Assembly: GCF_913055835.1 (NCBI RefSeq)
Contig: NZ_CAJXKQ010000014.1
Span: 1-64,000 of the forward strand
Direction of reading: 5' to 3'
Length of the DNA: 64,000 nt
Source of the DNA: an uncultured Marinobacter sp.
Lineage (GTDB): Bacteria > Pseudomonadota > Gammaproteobacteria > Pseudomonadales > Oleiphilaceae
Positions within the stretch are counted from its first letter, which is position 1, and each line of letters begins with the position of its first letter. Shown one piece after another: positions 56,450-64,000 of the stretch. The translations under genes and the position numbers were made by a program. Below the pieces are notes generated by a model. That model saw only the letters and a list, made by a program, of their open reading frames with translations, searched no databases and was not told the DNA's origin.

Positions 56450-57487
56450 TCAGGGGCAGGGATAGGTGAATTCCTGATGGATAGACTCGATGGCCTCCAG
56501 CACCTCAGGGCTCAGGGTCACCTGCGCAGACCCGATGTTTTCCCGTAACTGCTCCATGGACGTCGCACCAATGATGTTGCTGGTTACGAAACTGCGGCTG
56601 TTTACATAAGCCAGCGCCATCTGGACCGGAGACAATTCGTGTTGCTGAGCCAGATCAACGTAGGCCCGGGTTGCATCCATGCCTCTGCCGCTCGTATAGC
56701 GGCTGAACCGCTCGTAGAGGGTCATTCTGGCCTTCTCCGGCCACTTGCCGCCCAGGTATTTACCAGACAACATGCCGAACGCCAGCGGCGAATACGCCAG
56801 CAAACCGGCCTGCTCCCGATGCGCTATCTCCGCCATCCCCACCTCGAACGAGCGGTTCAGGAGGTTATAGGGATTCTGGATACTGGCGACCCTGGGCCAG
56901 CCCTTCTCGCCTGCCAGGCGGAGGTACTCCATGGTGCCCCACGGCGTCTCATTGGACAGCCCGATGTGCCGCACCTTGCCAGAGCGCACAAGTTCATCCA
57001 GCGCCTCGAGTGTCTCCTCGATGGGCGTGAAGGATTCCTCCGGGTTGTGCTCATAGCCGAGCTTGCCGAAAAAGTTCGTGCTGCGATCCGGCCAGTGCAC
57101 CTGGTAGAGGTCGATGTAATCCGTCTGCAGGCGCTTCAGGCTGGCGTCGCAGGCCTCCAGAATGTGGTCGCGGGTCAGTCTCGGACCATTACGCAGGTAC
57201 TTCAGGCCATTGCCCGGTCCTGCCACTTTGGAAGCAATCACCAGGTCGTCGCGCTTGCCCCGACTGGAAAGCCAGTTCCCCAGATAGGTCTCGGTCAGCC
57301 CCTGGGTTTCCGCCCGTGGCGGCACGGGATACATCTCTGCAGCATCGATAAAGTTGATGCCCTCGTTCACTGCGTAATCCAGCTGCTCAAACGCTTCCTT
57401 CTCGGTGTTCTGTTCGCCCCAGGTCATGGTACCCAGGCAAATCAGGGTAACGTCGAGATCCGTCTTGCCAAGCTTTCTCGTTTGCAT
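56450..57487 (-). CDS. Tas-like aldo/keto reductase
   Basis: NADPH-dependent aldo/keto reductase of the Tas family, 345 aa. Catalytic residues Asp (FIDAAEMYP), Tyr in that segment and Lys (LVIASKVAG), plus QVHWPDRS, fit the family, with the late cofactor-binding IIGATSMEQLRENI. The physiological substrate is unknown. Divergent from the glycosyltransferase gene; the Pho-box repeats in between lie within 70 bases of its start. Confidence 0.9.
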   Translation of the reverse strand: MQTRKLGKTDLDVTLICLGTMTWGEQNTEKEAFEQLDYAVNEGINFIDAAEMYPVPPRAETQGLTETYLGNWLSSRGKRDDLVIASKVAGPGNGLKYLRNGPRLTRDHILEACDASLKRLQTDYIDLYQVHWPDRSTNFFGKLGYEHNPEESFTPIEETLEALDELVRSGKVRHIGLSNETPWGTMEYLRLAGEKGWPRVASIQNPYNLLNRSFEVGMAEIAHREQAGLLAYSPLAFGMLSGKYLGGKWPEKARMTLYERFSRYTSGRGMDATRAYVDLAQQHELSPVQMALAYVNSRSFVTSNIIGATSMEQLRENIGSAQVTLSPEVLEAIESIHQEFTYPCP

Positions 57488-57524
57488 ATCGTCTCCGATT
57501 CGGTTCGGTTAACGGGTAAAGGGA

Positions 57525-57553
57525 ATGTCACGGGAGTGTCGCATAACTGTCAT
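57525..57553 (+). promoter_or_regulatory. Pho box upstream of the glycosyltransferase gene
   Basis: Three 7-mers at an exact 11-base period, ATGTCAC, GTGTCGC and CTGTCAT, with TGTC in all three and CTGTCAT an exact consensus half-site. CATAGT (57564-57569) follows 10 bases after the last unit, as in PhoB-activated promoters. It is 49 bases upstream of the GTG start at 57602. Confidence 0.7.
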
Positions 57554-57601
57554 GCCAGCTTTTCATAGTAGAGGCATGTCAAAGGAAGCACAGGAAACAC
57601 C

Positions 57602-58822
57602 GTGACCGAGACCACGAAGGCCAACCGGCGTCAACAACACATTACCATTGTTTCGGAGACTTTTCCGCCGGAAATCAATGGCGTGGCAAACACGCTCAGG
57701 CACCTTTGCCAGGGGTTGATGCAGCGTGGACACCGGGTAACGGTTATACGGCCGCGACAGCAACATGAGCGCAAGGGACACTTCGCCAGTGCCGGCGAAG
57801 CCTTGTTCACCCATGAGCATGTGGTGACCGGATTGCCTCTACCCGGGTACGCGGACCTGCGTTTTGGCCTGGCCCGGACCAACCACCTGAAAAAGCTCAT
57901 GGTCGCGGACCGGCCCGATGCCCTCTACGTTGCTACCCAGGGTCCACTGGGTATCGCCGCCACATCAGCAGCGCGTCAGATCGGCATTACGGTGATCTCC
58001 GGCTTCCACACCAACTTCCACAGCTACAGCCGATATTATGGCGTTGGAATACTCGCGCGCTTGCTGTGTCTCTACGGCCGGTGGTTCCACAATCGCACCG
58101 CCATCACCCTGGTGCCTACCCGAAAAATGCAGCAGACGATAAGAGCCATGGGCATCCCGGGAACCGGGCTCTGGAGTCGGGGCGTGGACTGTCATCGATT
58201 CACTCCCCATAAGCGAGACAGTGCACTTCGCGAATCCTGGGGATTGCAGGCCAATGACCGCGCCATTCTTTATGTAGGTCGGCTCGCACCAGAGAAAAAC
58301 CTGCGCATGGCGGTCGCCTGCTTCGAACGCATCCGCGGCCTTCATCCCCAGGCCAGGTTCATTCTGGTTGGCGACGGCCCACTTCGGCGTCAACTGGCCG
58401 AACGTCACCCCGACTACGTGTTCTGCGGCACCAGACGCGGCGACGACCTGGCCCGACATTTTGCCTCGGGCGATCTGTTCCTGTTCCCAAGCAAGACCGA
58501 TACGTTCGGCAACGTGGTGCTGGAGGCCATGGCCAGCGGCCTGGGTGTCGTCAGCTTTGACGACGCCGCAGCAGCCGAACACATCCGCCACGAGGAAAAC
58601 GGCATGAAAGTGCCCCTGGATCAGGACGAGGCTTACGTCGACAGCGCCCTGAGGCTGGCTGACCAGCCCACCCTGCTGAACCGGATCAGGGCCCAGGCAC
58701 GGCTGGACGCCCTGGAACAGAACTGGAATTCCCAGATCGAACAGTTTGAACAACTGGTTTTCAATCAACCCGCAAAGGCTGGATACCATGCCATCAACAA
58801 GCAAAGCGTCTCGCTTCTTTGA
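57602..58822 (+). CDS. GT4-family glycosyltransferase, probable glycolipid synthase
   Basis: Retaining GT-B glycosyltransferase of family 4, 406 aa. N-terminal TFPPEINGVANTLRHL, sugar-nucleotide domain with ILYVGRLAPEKNLRMAV and the EX7E-like region in FPSKTDTFGNVVLEAMASGL. The pattern resembles diacylglycerol glycosyltransferases. It starts at GTG 57602, and the end overlaps the PAP2 gene. With a PAP2 phosphatase downstream and a Pho box upstream, synthesis of glycosyl-diacylglycerol during phosphate limitation is a plausible role, not proven by sequence. Confidence 0.85.
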   Translation: MTETTKANRRQQHITIVSETFPPEINGVANTLRHLCQGLMQRGHRVTVIRPRQQHERKGHFASAGEALFTHEHVVTGLPLPGYADLRFGLARTNHLKKLMVADRPDALYVATQGPLGIAATSAARQIGITVISGFHTNFHSYSRYYGVGILARLLCLYGRWFHNRTAITLVPTRKMQQTIRAMGIPGTGLWSRGVDCHRFTPHKRDSALRESWGLQANDRAILYVGRLAPEKNLRMAVACFERIRGLHPQARFILVGDGPLRRQLAERHPDYVFCGTRRGDDLARHFASGDLFLFPSKTDTFGNVVLEAMASGLGVVSFDDAAAAEHIRHEENGMKVPLDQDEAYVDSALRLADQPTLLNRIRAQARLDALEQNWNSQIEQFEQLVFNQPAKAGYHAINKQSVSLL

Positions 58823-59336
58823 ACTGGCAGACCAGCGGGAAGTCGCGTTCTGCCAATCTATCAACCGCGCTGTTCGCTTCCGGCCAGCCCTTGGCTACTT
58901 CCGGCTGGTCAGCCGACTGGGTGACGGCTGGTTCTGGTATGCCCTGATCCTGTCGATCCCTGTTCTTTATCCGGCGTCGGGGCCAGGGCTGGCGCTTCTC
59001 ATGGCGCTGACCGGCCTTGCCTGCACCGTAAGCTACAAGCTTCTGAAGCGCTGGCTAATCCGGGAACGCCCCTTCATATCCTTCCCGGCCATCAACTGTG
59101 GCACACCCCCTCTGGACCGCTACAGCTTCCCCTCCGGCCACACACTTCACGCCGCCTGCTTCCAGGTTATGCTCAGCGTGGCCGAGCCGGCGCTCGCGCT
59201 GATCGTACTCCCCTTCACCCTCAGTGTGGCGGCATCACGGGTGGTTCTGGGCCTGCACTACCCCAGCGACGTCGCTGCGGGCGCACTGATCGGCGGGCTG
59301 ATGGGTTACATGGCCATGAGCTGGCTGCACTTCTAA
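58788..59336 (+). CDS. PAP2-family membrane phosphatase
   Basis: Integral membrane phosphatase of the PAP2 superfamily, 182 aa, about five hydrophobic segments. All three catalytic motifs are intact: [14 protein letters not shown] and [12 protein letters not shown]. Family members dephosphorylate phosphatidate, phosphatidylglycerol phosphate or undecaprenyl diphosphate. ATG 58788 lies inside the glycosyltransferase end, so the pair is translationally coupled. Making diacylglycerol for the partner enzyme would fit the Pho box. The 3' end overlaps dinB by 4 bases (convergent). Confidence 0.9.
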   Translation: MPSTSKASRFFELADQREVAFCQSINRAVRFRPALGYFRLVSRLGDGWFWYALILSIPVLYPASGPGLALLMALTGLACTVSYKLLKRWLIRERPFISFPAINCGTPPLDRYSFPSGHTLHAACFQVMLSVAEPALALIVLPFTLSVAASRVVLGLHYPSDVAAGALIGGLMGYMAMSWLHF

Positions 59337-60397
59337 TCAAACAAACGCAACTGGGTAACCGGGGCGTCATCATTTCGAAAACGCACGCCCAGCCCCAGCA
59401 GCCGCACCGGTCGCTCCCGGTTGGTCACCAGTTCCGCGAGCAGCGGCAGATAATCTTCCAGAGTGGGCTCTGTGATCTGCTCCCGGACGCGCTCCAGAGT
59501 GTGGGTTGAAAAATCGCTGTAGCGTATCTTTATAAAAAGCTTGTGGATTGGTTTTCGACGGGCCTTGCGGGAGAGGCGAAGATTGAGATCTGCAACCAGA
59601 GAGGCCATGACGGTTTCGCAGGCGACCATGTCCGGCAAGTCCTGGGAAAAGGTCCGCTCGACGCTGACCGACTTGGCGATCCGCGACACCACCACGGCCC
59701 GGTCATCCCGGCCGTGGGCCATCTCGTGGAGGCGGTAGCCCTGCTTTCCGAAGCGCTCTATTAGCACATCGGCCCCAAGCGCCTGCATGTCCCCACAGGT
59801 CTTTACCCCCAGCACATGCAGTTTCGAGGCCGTAACCTGCCCTACCCCGAACAGCTTCTCCACTGGCAATCCCTGCACGAAATCCTCAACGTCTTCCGGG
59901 CGAATCACAAAGAGTCCGTCCGGCTTTTCCCAGTCGCTGGCGATCTTTGCGAGGAACTTGTTGGGCGCCACTCCGGCAGAAATGGTGATACCCACTTCCT
60001 GACGCACCCGCTCCCGAAGGTGCCGAGCCATCAGGGTGGCGCTGCCTTTGTGGTCGGTTACATCGGAGACATCCAGAAAGGCCTCATCCAGGGAAAGAGG
60101 TTCCACCAGATCCGTGAGTTCCCGCAGAATCGCCATCACCTGTTGTGAGACCGCCCGGTACCGTCCCATGTCCGTCGGTACCGTTACCAGCCCCGGGCAC
60201 AACCGACGCGCCTCGCTACCCGGCATCGCGGAACGCACACCGTACGCGCGGGCTTTGTAATTGCAGGTGGTTACCACGCCCCGACCACCATCACCACCCA
60301 CTGCCAGCGGCACATCCCTTAGGCTGGGATCGTCCCGCATCTCGACGGCCGCGTAGAAGCAGTCACAATCCACGTGGATGATCTTGCGTTGTGGCAT
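59333..60397 (-). CDS. dinB: DNA polymerase IV
   Basis: Y-family translesion polymerase, 354 aa. Catalytic acidic residues in [16 protein letters not shown] and [13 protein letters not shown], the helix-hairpin-helix [15 protein letters not shown], and the C-terminal little-finger domain. It ends without an obvious QLxLF beta-clamp motif beyond VTQLRLFD, which matches that motif. A LexA box lies 25 bases upstream, so it is expected to be SOS-induced. Confidence 0.96.
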   Translation of the reverse strand: MPQRKIIHVDCDCFYAAVEMRDDPSLRDVPLAVGGDGGRGVVTTCNYKARAYGVRSAMPGSEARRLCPGLVTVPTDMGRYRAVSQQVMAILRELTDLVEPLSLDEAFLDVSDVTDHKGSATLMARHLRERVRQEVGITISAGVAPNKFLAKIASDWEKPDGLFVIRPEDVEDFVQGLPVEKLFGVGQVTASKLHVLGVKTCGDMQALGADVLIERFGKQGYRLHEMAHGRDDRAVVVSRIAKSVSVERTFSQDLPDMVACETVMASLVADLNLRLSRKARRKPIHKLFIKIRYSDFSTHTLERVREQITEPTLEDYLPLLAELVTNRERPVRLLGLGVRFRNDDAPVTQLRLFD

Positions 60398-60421
60398 AAT
60401 CAGGGCGCTCGCGTCGACTCT

Positions 60422-60437
60422 CTGTACATTTATACAG
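60422..60437 (-). promoter_or_regulatory. LexA (SOS) box of dinB
   Basis: CTGTACATTTATACAG fits CTGT-N8-ACAG exactly with an A/T-rich centre. It lies 25 bases upstream of the dinB ATG in the gap shared with the divergent DUF1244 gene. Confidence 0.85.
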
Positions 60438-60512
60438 CCTTGTATCTTAAGCTAACATACAGAGAATGTCAGGAACGCTGACAACCGGCGCATCAACTAT
60501 TGAGAGGCCATC

Positions 60513-60791
60513 ATGAGCAACCCGATTCCTGAAGCAGAACGCACCGAAATTGAAGCCGCAGCCTTCCGTCGCCTGGTCAAACACCTTCGTGAAAACACCG
60601 ATGTGCAGAACATCGATCTGATGAACCTTGCAGGTTTCTGCCGTAACTGCCTTTCAAAATGGTATCGGGCAGAAGCGGATGAGCGGGGCTTCGAAATTTC
60701 AGACCCCCAGGCCCGCGAGGAAATCTACGGCATGCCCTATGAGGACTGGAAGGCGCTCTATCAGACCGGCCCCAAGCAGGAACACAAATAA
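60513..60791 (+). CDS. DUF1244 family protein
   Basis: Small conserved protein of DUF1244, 92 aa, function unknown. The hallmark CRNCLSKWY pair of cysteines and the YGMPYEDWKALYQTGP C-terminus are present. Its stop codon overlaps the start of the HopJ-family gene by one base, so the pair is translationally coupled. No membrane segment is visible; the CxxC may bind metal. Confidence 0.88.
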   Translation: MSNPIPEAERTEIEAAAFRRLVKHLRENTDVQNIDLMNLAGFCRNCLSKWYRAEADERGFEISDPQAREEIYGMPYEDWKALYQTGPKQEHK

Positions 60792-61180
60792 TGAGCGTCA
60801 ATGATGCCGTGAGGATCCATCTGGCATCCCTGGATGCTGGCCACGCCAGCTTCAAAGATTCCCTGGCCCTGATCGAACAGCACTTCGAATACCAGCCCTG
60901 CGGCTTCCGCAACGGCCCACTGGTAAACGCAGAAGGCGAGAATGCCGGGTCCTGCCGGATCTTTGGTCTGGGCCAGTACTGCAATCTGAGCGAAGTGGAC
61001 ACGCTCAAACTGTTCGCCGAGCATTACCAGCAGGTTCTGGACGACCCGACGGGCGAGAGCCATGGCAACATCCGCCAGTTCATCAGCACCGGATGGTCAG
61101 GCATCCGGTTCGAGGGCGTGCCACTCCGGCAGCGCCCGAACCCAACCGACAACATGACCAGGGAAGAGACTCCTTCATGA
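60791..61180 (+). CDS. HopJ-family protein
   Basis: Protein of the HopJ type III effector family, 129 aa, with the conserved core FKDSLALIEQHFEYQPCGF and QYCNLSEVDTLKLFAEHY. The family name comes from a plant pathogen effector, but members are widespread in free-living bacteria, so secretion should not be assumed; no type III system is in the window. Coupled to DUF1244 upstream, and its stop overlaps the minC start by 4 bases. Confidence 0.87.
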   Translation: MSVNDAVRIHLASLDAGHASFKDSLALIEQHFEYQPCGFRNGPLVNAEGENAGSCRIFGLGQYCNLSEVDTLKLFAEHYQQVLDDPTGESHGNIRQFISTGWSGIRFEGVPLRQRPNPTDNMTREETPS

Positions 61181-61938
61181 GCGATACCGCCACCTCCGGG
61201 GTAAAACAGGGTTTTCAGCTAAAAAGCGCCAGCGTGTCCATGACAGCCCTGGAGCTCTACTACTTTGACGATGGCGAGTTCGAAGAGGTGCTGCGGGACA
61301 AGATCAGCCAGGCACCCGGGTTCTTCAAGGACATTCCGCTGATCATAAGTCTGGAGAAGTACCAGGGACTGGACAGCGAACTGGATTTCTTCAAGATCAT
61401 CGGTACCTGTCGGCGCAACCACATCCACGTGATTGGCGTGCGCGGTGGCACCGACGACCAGCGTCGGCTCGCCCGGGGCGCTGCACTGGCACTGCTGCCG
61501 GGTAACGGCCAGCGGGACCGCACCCACGAAGCCGAACAGGCGGCCGCGGACGAAGCGGAAGCGGCAGTTGTTGCGGCCTCGACAAGCGCTGCCGGCGACC
61601 CACCACCGGCCAAGATCATCTCCCAGCCGGTGCGCTCCGGCCAACAGATCCACGCTCCGGAAGGTGATCTGGTTATTCTGGCGCCTGTGCAGGCTGGCGC
61701 CGAAGTGCTTGCCGCTGGCAACATCCATGTTTACGGTCCTCTCCGGGGCCGGGCGCTGGCCGGCATCCACGGTGCAGAATCCGCCCGGATTTTCTGCCAA
61801 TCACTGGAAGCGGAGCTTGTGTCCATCGCGGGACACTATAAAATCTCCGAAGATCTTCAGGACAATGGCTGGAAAAGCGCTGTGCAAATCCTGCTCAGGG
61901 ACGACCTGCTGGTGGTGACGCCACTGGACAAGGCCTGA
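61177..61938 (+). CDS. minC: Septum site-determining protein MinC
   Basis: Inhibitor of FtsZ polymerisation away from midcell. N-terminal MinC_N domain (FQLKSASVSMTALELYYFDD), a linker rich in Ala and Glu (about residues 120-150), and a C-terminal beta-helix domain with RSGQQIHAPEGDLVI, GAEVLAAGNIHVYGPLRGRA, binding MinD. Length 253 aa. ATG 61177 overlaps the HopJ stop; the frame opens further upstream, but the overlap start aligns with the family. Confidence 0.95.
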   Translation: MSDTATSGVKQGFQLKSASVSMTALELYYFDDGEFEEVLRDKISQAPGFFKDIPLIISLEKYQGLDSELDFFKIIGTCRRNHIHVIGVRGGTDDQRRLARGAALALLPGNGQRDRTHEAEQAAADEAEAAVVAASTSAAGDPPPAKIISQPVRSGQQIHAPEGDLVILAPVQAGAEVLAAGNIHVYGPLRGRALAGIHGAESARIFCQSLEAELVSIAGHYKISEDLQDNGWKSAVQILLRDDLLVVTPLDKA

Positions 61939-62015
61939 TATTGGAGCTGAATACAATAACTTGACCGGACAATTCGGCAGACACGACGAATCCACCGAGA
62001 AACAGGAACAGAACC

Positions 62016-62828
62016 TTGGCTAGAATTATTGTCGTTACCTCAGGAAAGGGCGGCGTTGGCAAGACCACCACCAGCGCCTCGATCAGTACCGGCCTTGCCA
62101 AACGGGGCCACAAGACAGTGGTCATTGATTTTGACGTGGGCCTGCGCAACCTCGACCTGATCATGAACTGCGAGCGTCGCGTGGTGTACGACTTCGTCAA
62201 CGTGATCCAGGGCGAAGCCTCCCTGAATCAGGCCCTGATCCGCGACAAGCGGGTCGATACCCTCTATATCCTTCCGGCCTCCCAGACCCGGGAGAAGGAA
62301 GCACTCACCAAAGAAGGTGTCGAGAAGGTCATCAACGAGCTCTCCGAGACGTTCGATTATATCGTGTGCGACTCACCCGCCGGCATTGAGCATGGCGCCC
62401 TGATGGCGCTGTATTATGCCGATGAAGCGATTGTGGTCACCAACCCCGAAGTGTCCTCGGTCCGGGATTCCGACCGCATTCTTGGCATTCTGCAGAGCAA
62501 GTCCCGCCGCGCCGAAATGGGCCAGGATCCAGTCAAGGAACATCTGCTTCTGACCCGCTACAACCCGTCCCGGGTTGAAAAGGGCGAGATGCTGTCCGTG
62601 GCAGACGTAGAAGAGATCCTTGCGATCCCGCTTCTGGGTGTCATCCCGGAAAGCCAGATTGTACTGAATGCGTCAAACCAGGGTTTGCCGGTCATCCTCG
62701 AAGAGGACAGCGATGCCGGCCAGGCCTATGAAGACGCAGTCGCGCGCCTGCTGGGTGAGGAGCGGGAACACCGTTTCATGACGTCCCAGAAGAAGGGTTT
62801 CTTCTCACGGATGTTCAAGGGGGGCTAA
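62016..62828 (+). CDS. minD: Septum site-determining ATPase MinD
   Basis: Membrane-cycling ParA-like ATPase that recruits MinC and is released by MinE. Deviant Walker A SGKGGVGKTTTSA, DFDVGLRNLD, CDSPAGIEHGA and a C-terminal amphipathic helix (KKGFFSRMFKGG) for membrane binding. Length 270 aa. Starts at TTG 62016 with AGGA 8 bases upstream; the family begins MARIIVVTSGKG, which fits only this start. Followed by minE after 3 bases. Confidence 0.97.
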   Translation: MARIIVVTSGKGGVGKTTTSASISTGLAKRGHKTVVIDFDVGLRNLDLIMNCERRVVYDFVNVIQGEASLNQALIRDKRVDTLYILPASQTREKEALTKEGVEKVINELSETFDYIVCDSPAGIEHGALMALYYADEAIVVTNPEVSSVRDSDRILGILQSKSRRAEMGQDPVKEHLLLTRYNPSRVEKGEMLSVADVEEILAIPLLGVIPESQIVLNASNQGLPVILEEDSDAGQAYEDAVARLLGEEREHRFMTSQKKGFFSRMFKGG

Positions 62829-62831
62829 GGG

Positions 62832-63083
62832 ATGAGTTTCCTCGATTATTTCAAGGGCAAGAAGAACAAATCCGCAAGCGTTGCCAAAGAGCGCCTGCAG
62901 ATCATTGTGGCCCACGAGCGGGGCCAGCGCGAGCAGCCGGATTACCTGCCCCAGCTTCAGCAGGAGCTGCTTGAGGTTATCCGCAAGTACGTTCAGATCA
63001 GCGACGACATGGTTCAGGTTGAAGTGGACCGCAACGAGAGTTGCTCGGTACTGGAACTGAACGTCACGCTGCCGGAGCGCTAA
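62832..63083 (+). CDS. minE: Cell division topological factor MinE
   Basis: Stimulates the MinD ATPase and drives pole-to-pole oscillation. N-terminal amphipathic helix and MinD-binding region ([20 protein letters not shown]), then the topological-specificity domain with [14 protein letters not shown]. Length 83 aa, close to the 88 of E. coli. Last gene of minCDE; a hairpin lies just beyond. Confidence 0.96.
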   Translation: MSFLDYFKGKKNKSASVAKERLQIIVAHERGQREQPDYLPQLQQELLEVIRKYVQISDDMVQVEVDRNESCSVLELNVTLPER

Positions 63084-63093
63084 ACGGTGTGAT

Positions 63094-63126
63094 CAGGCCT
63101 GTCCCGCGTGGAGTGGGGCGGGCCTG
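63094..63126. terminator. Probable bidirectional terminator between minE and the DUF2804 gene
   Basis: A 12-base stem (63094-63105 and 63115-63126) with two G-U pairs and a 9-base loop lies in the 51-base gap between convergent genes. There is no strong T-run on either side. Confidence 0.4.
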
Positions 63127-63134
63127 GCCGTCTC

Positions 63135-64000
63135 TTACCAGCGTGCGAAATGGTCTTCCATCAGGCCCCGCAGACCTTTAACTTCGATTTTCCCGCCGGC
63201 GTCATCAGTCACCGTTCCATTGAAGGTGCCCACATATTGCCGGAAGTTGGATGCCAGCACCCAGGCATTCAGTTTTTCCTTGCGAACTCCGGCCGGGACA
63301 AAATGCAGATCAATACGGCCGTCCTCCGTGGTCACATGCCAGTCACTGCCCGGCCGGTAGCGGTCAAAACGGAACCTGGCCGCCCCCAGTTTGTGGCAGA
63401 CACCATCCAGCCAGAGAGCGTTTTCTGTCATCCCCGTTTCATTGACCCCGGCGGCCAGGTTCAGCCCCAGGGACCGGCCATCCGCAAGCTGGCCGGCCAG
63501 GCAGGCCCAGTTCCAGGCCGTTTCCCGGCGCATGAAGCCGCAGCTCCAGTCGATGGTTCCCCGGGTCTGTTCGTCGCAGCGCCAGATGCTGTGACCCCAG
63601 CGGACCTCTCCCTCCACCGGCAAGCCTGCCGACTTGCGGGTAAACACCCAGCCATTGTAGCCCGCTGGACAAACCAGCCGGAGCGAATCCCGATCCTCTT
63701 TCAGGGTCATCTCTATACAGATATCACCGGGGGCGGACACCGTAATCGTTCGGCCATCAGCCGCAGGCGCGATTCGCACGTCAACCTCGCCTTTGCTGAA
63801 CGTTGCCACACCTTCCTCCGGCAGTGGTTCAATGCGGGTCTGCCTGGCCAATGGCTGAAGGAACGACTGCTCCATCATCTCGCCGGTCTCAAAATCGTAG
63901 AGATAGAAGAAGCCGCTGCCCATCAGTTTCAGATCCACCACCGCCAGGCCAAACACCCATCCCGGGCCCATAGCGCTGACAAACTGGAACTGATTGAAAC
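63135..64000 (-). CDS. DUF2804 family protein, N-terminus beyond window
   Basis: C-terminal part of a DUF2804 protein; the frame continues through the window edge (FNQFQFVSAMGPGWVF), so the ATG at 63971 is internal, not the start. The visible 288 residues are largely beta-rich with conserved NWACLAGQLADGRSLGLN and FDRYRPGSDWHV. The function is unknown, although the fold is suggestive of lipocalin or carotenoid 1,2-hydratase-like (CrtC/AttH) proteins. Convergent with minE. Confidence 0.85.
   Translation of the reverse strand, partial: FNQFQFVSAMGPGWVFGLAVVDLKLMGSGFFYLYDFETGEMMEQSFLQPLARQTRIEPLPEEGVATFSKGEVDVRIAPAADGRTITVSAPGDICIEMTLKEDRDSLRLVCPAGYNGWVFTRKSAGLPVEGEVRWGHSIWRCDEQTRGTIDWSCGFMRRETAWNWACLAGQLADGRSLGLNLAAGVNETGMTENALWLDGVCHKLGAARFRFDRYRPGSDWHVTTEDGRIDLHFVPAGVRKEKLNAWVLASNFRQYVGTFNGTVTDDAGGKIEVKGLRGLMEDHFARW

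Noticed and set aside
60791..61180. Type III secretion effector
   Set aside because: HopJ-family proteins occur in many free-living bacteria and no secretion genes are present in the window.

Overview
The window looks like a 64 kb piece of the core chromosome of a marine gammaproteobacterium, most likely Marinobacter or a close relative. This rests on gene content, gene order (cysM-rlmD-relA next to a gacS/barA hybrid kinase; rpoE-mucA-mucB-rseC-mucD divergent from nadB; ffh divergent from a ccsA-like gene; rpsP-rimM-trmD-rplS) and moderately high GC. I found no rRNA, tRNA, CRISPR array, prophage or insertion sequence. Coding density is very high and the one gene-free stretch over 300 bases is 27865-28321.

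Layout. 1-3318 (minus): cysM, rlmD and the 5' part of relA. 3544-6417 (plus): GacS/BarA hybrid kinase. 6430-12536 (minus): lepA, lepB, a DUF4845 membrane protein, rnc, era, recO, pdxJ. 12641-15385: CHASE-PAS-GGDEF-EAL protein. 15495-19804 (minus): envelope-stress operon rpoE-rseA-rseB-rseC-mucD with an apparent sigma-E autoregulatory promoter. 19939-24279 (plus): nadB, sdhE, ygfX, ygfZ, HDOD protein. 24444-35149 (minus): rplS, xerD, dsbC, hom, thrC, recJ, prfB with its programmed frameshift, lysS, ung. 35187-38286: trmD, rimM, rpsP, ffh. 38469-44596 (plus): ccsA-like, CorC/HlyC-like, Yip1, DUF1631 and TonB-like genes. 44609-48646: grxD, argF, an orphan ABC ATPase, glpK. 48904-53170: RstAB-like two-component system divergent from olsBA (ornithine lipids). 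53088-57487: FKBP isomerase, long acetyl-CoA hydrolase/transferase family protein, small secreted protein, aldo/keto reductase. 57602-59336: GT4 glycosyltransferase and PAP2 phosphatase. 59333-60397: dinB under a LexA box. 60513-63083: DUF1244, HopJ-family protein, minC, minD, minE. 63135-end: DUF2804, cut by the window edge.

Two patterns go beyond routine annotation. First, three copies of a structured intergenic repeat (24322-24402, 28024-28095, 28208-28283) share an identical 20-base loop, while both of their stems differ in sequence and stay complementary. That is internal covariation, pointing to a selected RNA or DNA fold. Second, 11-bp-phased TGTCA-type half-sites matching the Pho box lie upstream of olsBA (51443-51493) and upstream of the glycosyltransferase-PAP2 pair (57525-57553), each followed about 10 bp later by a -10-like hexamer. 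Together they suggest a PhoB-controlled, phosphorus-sparing membrane lipid remodelling regulon spread over 51.4-59.3 kb.
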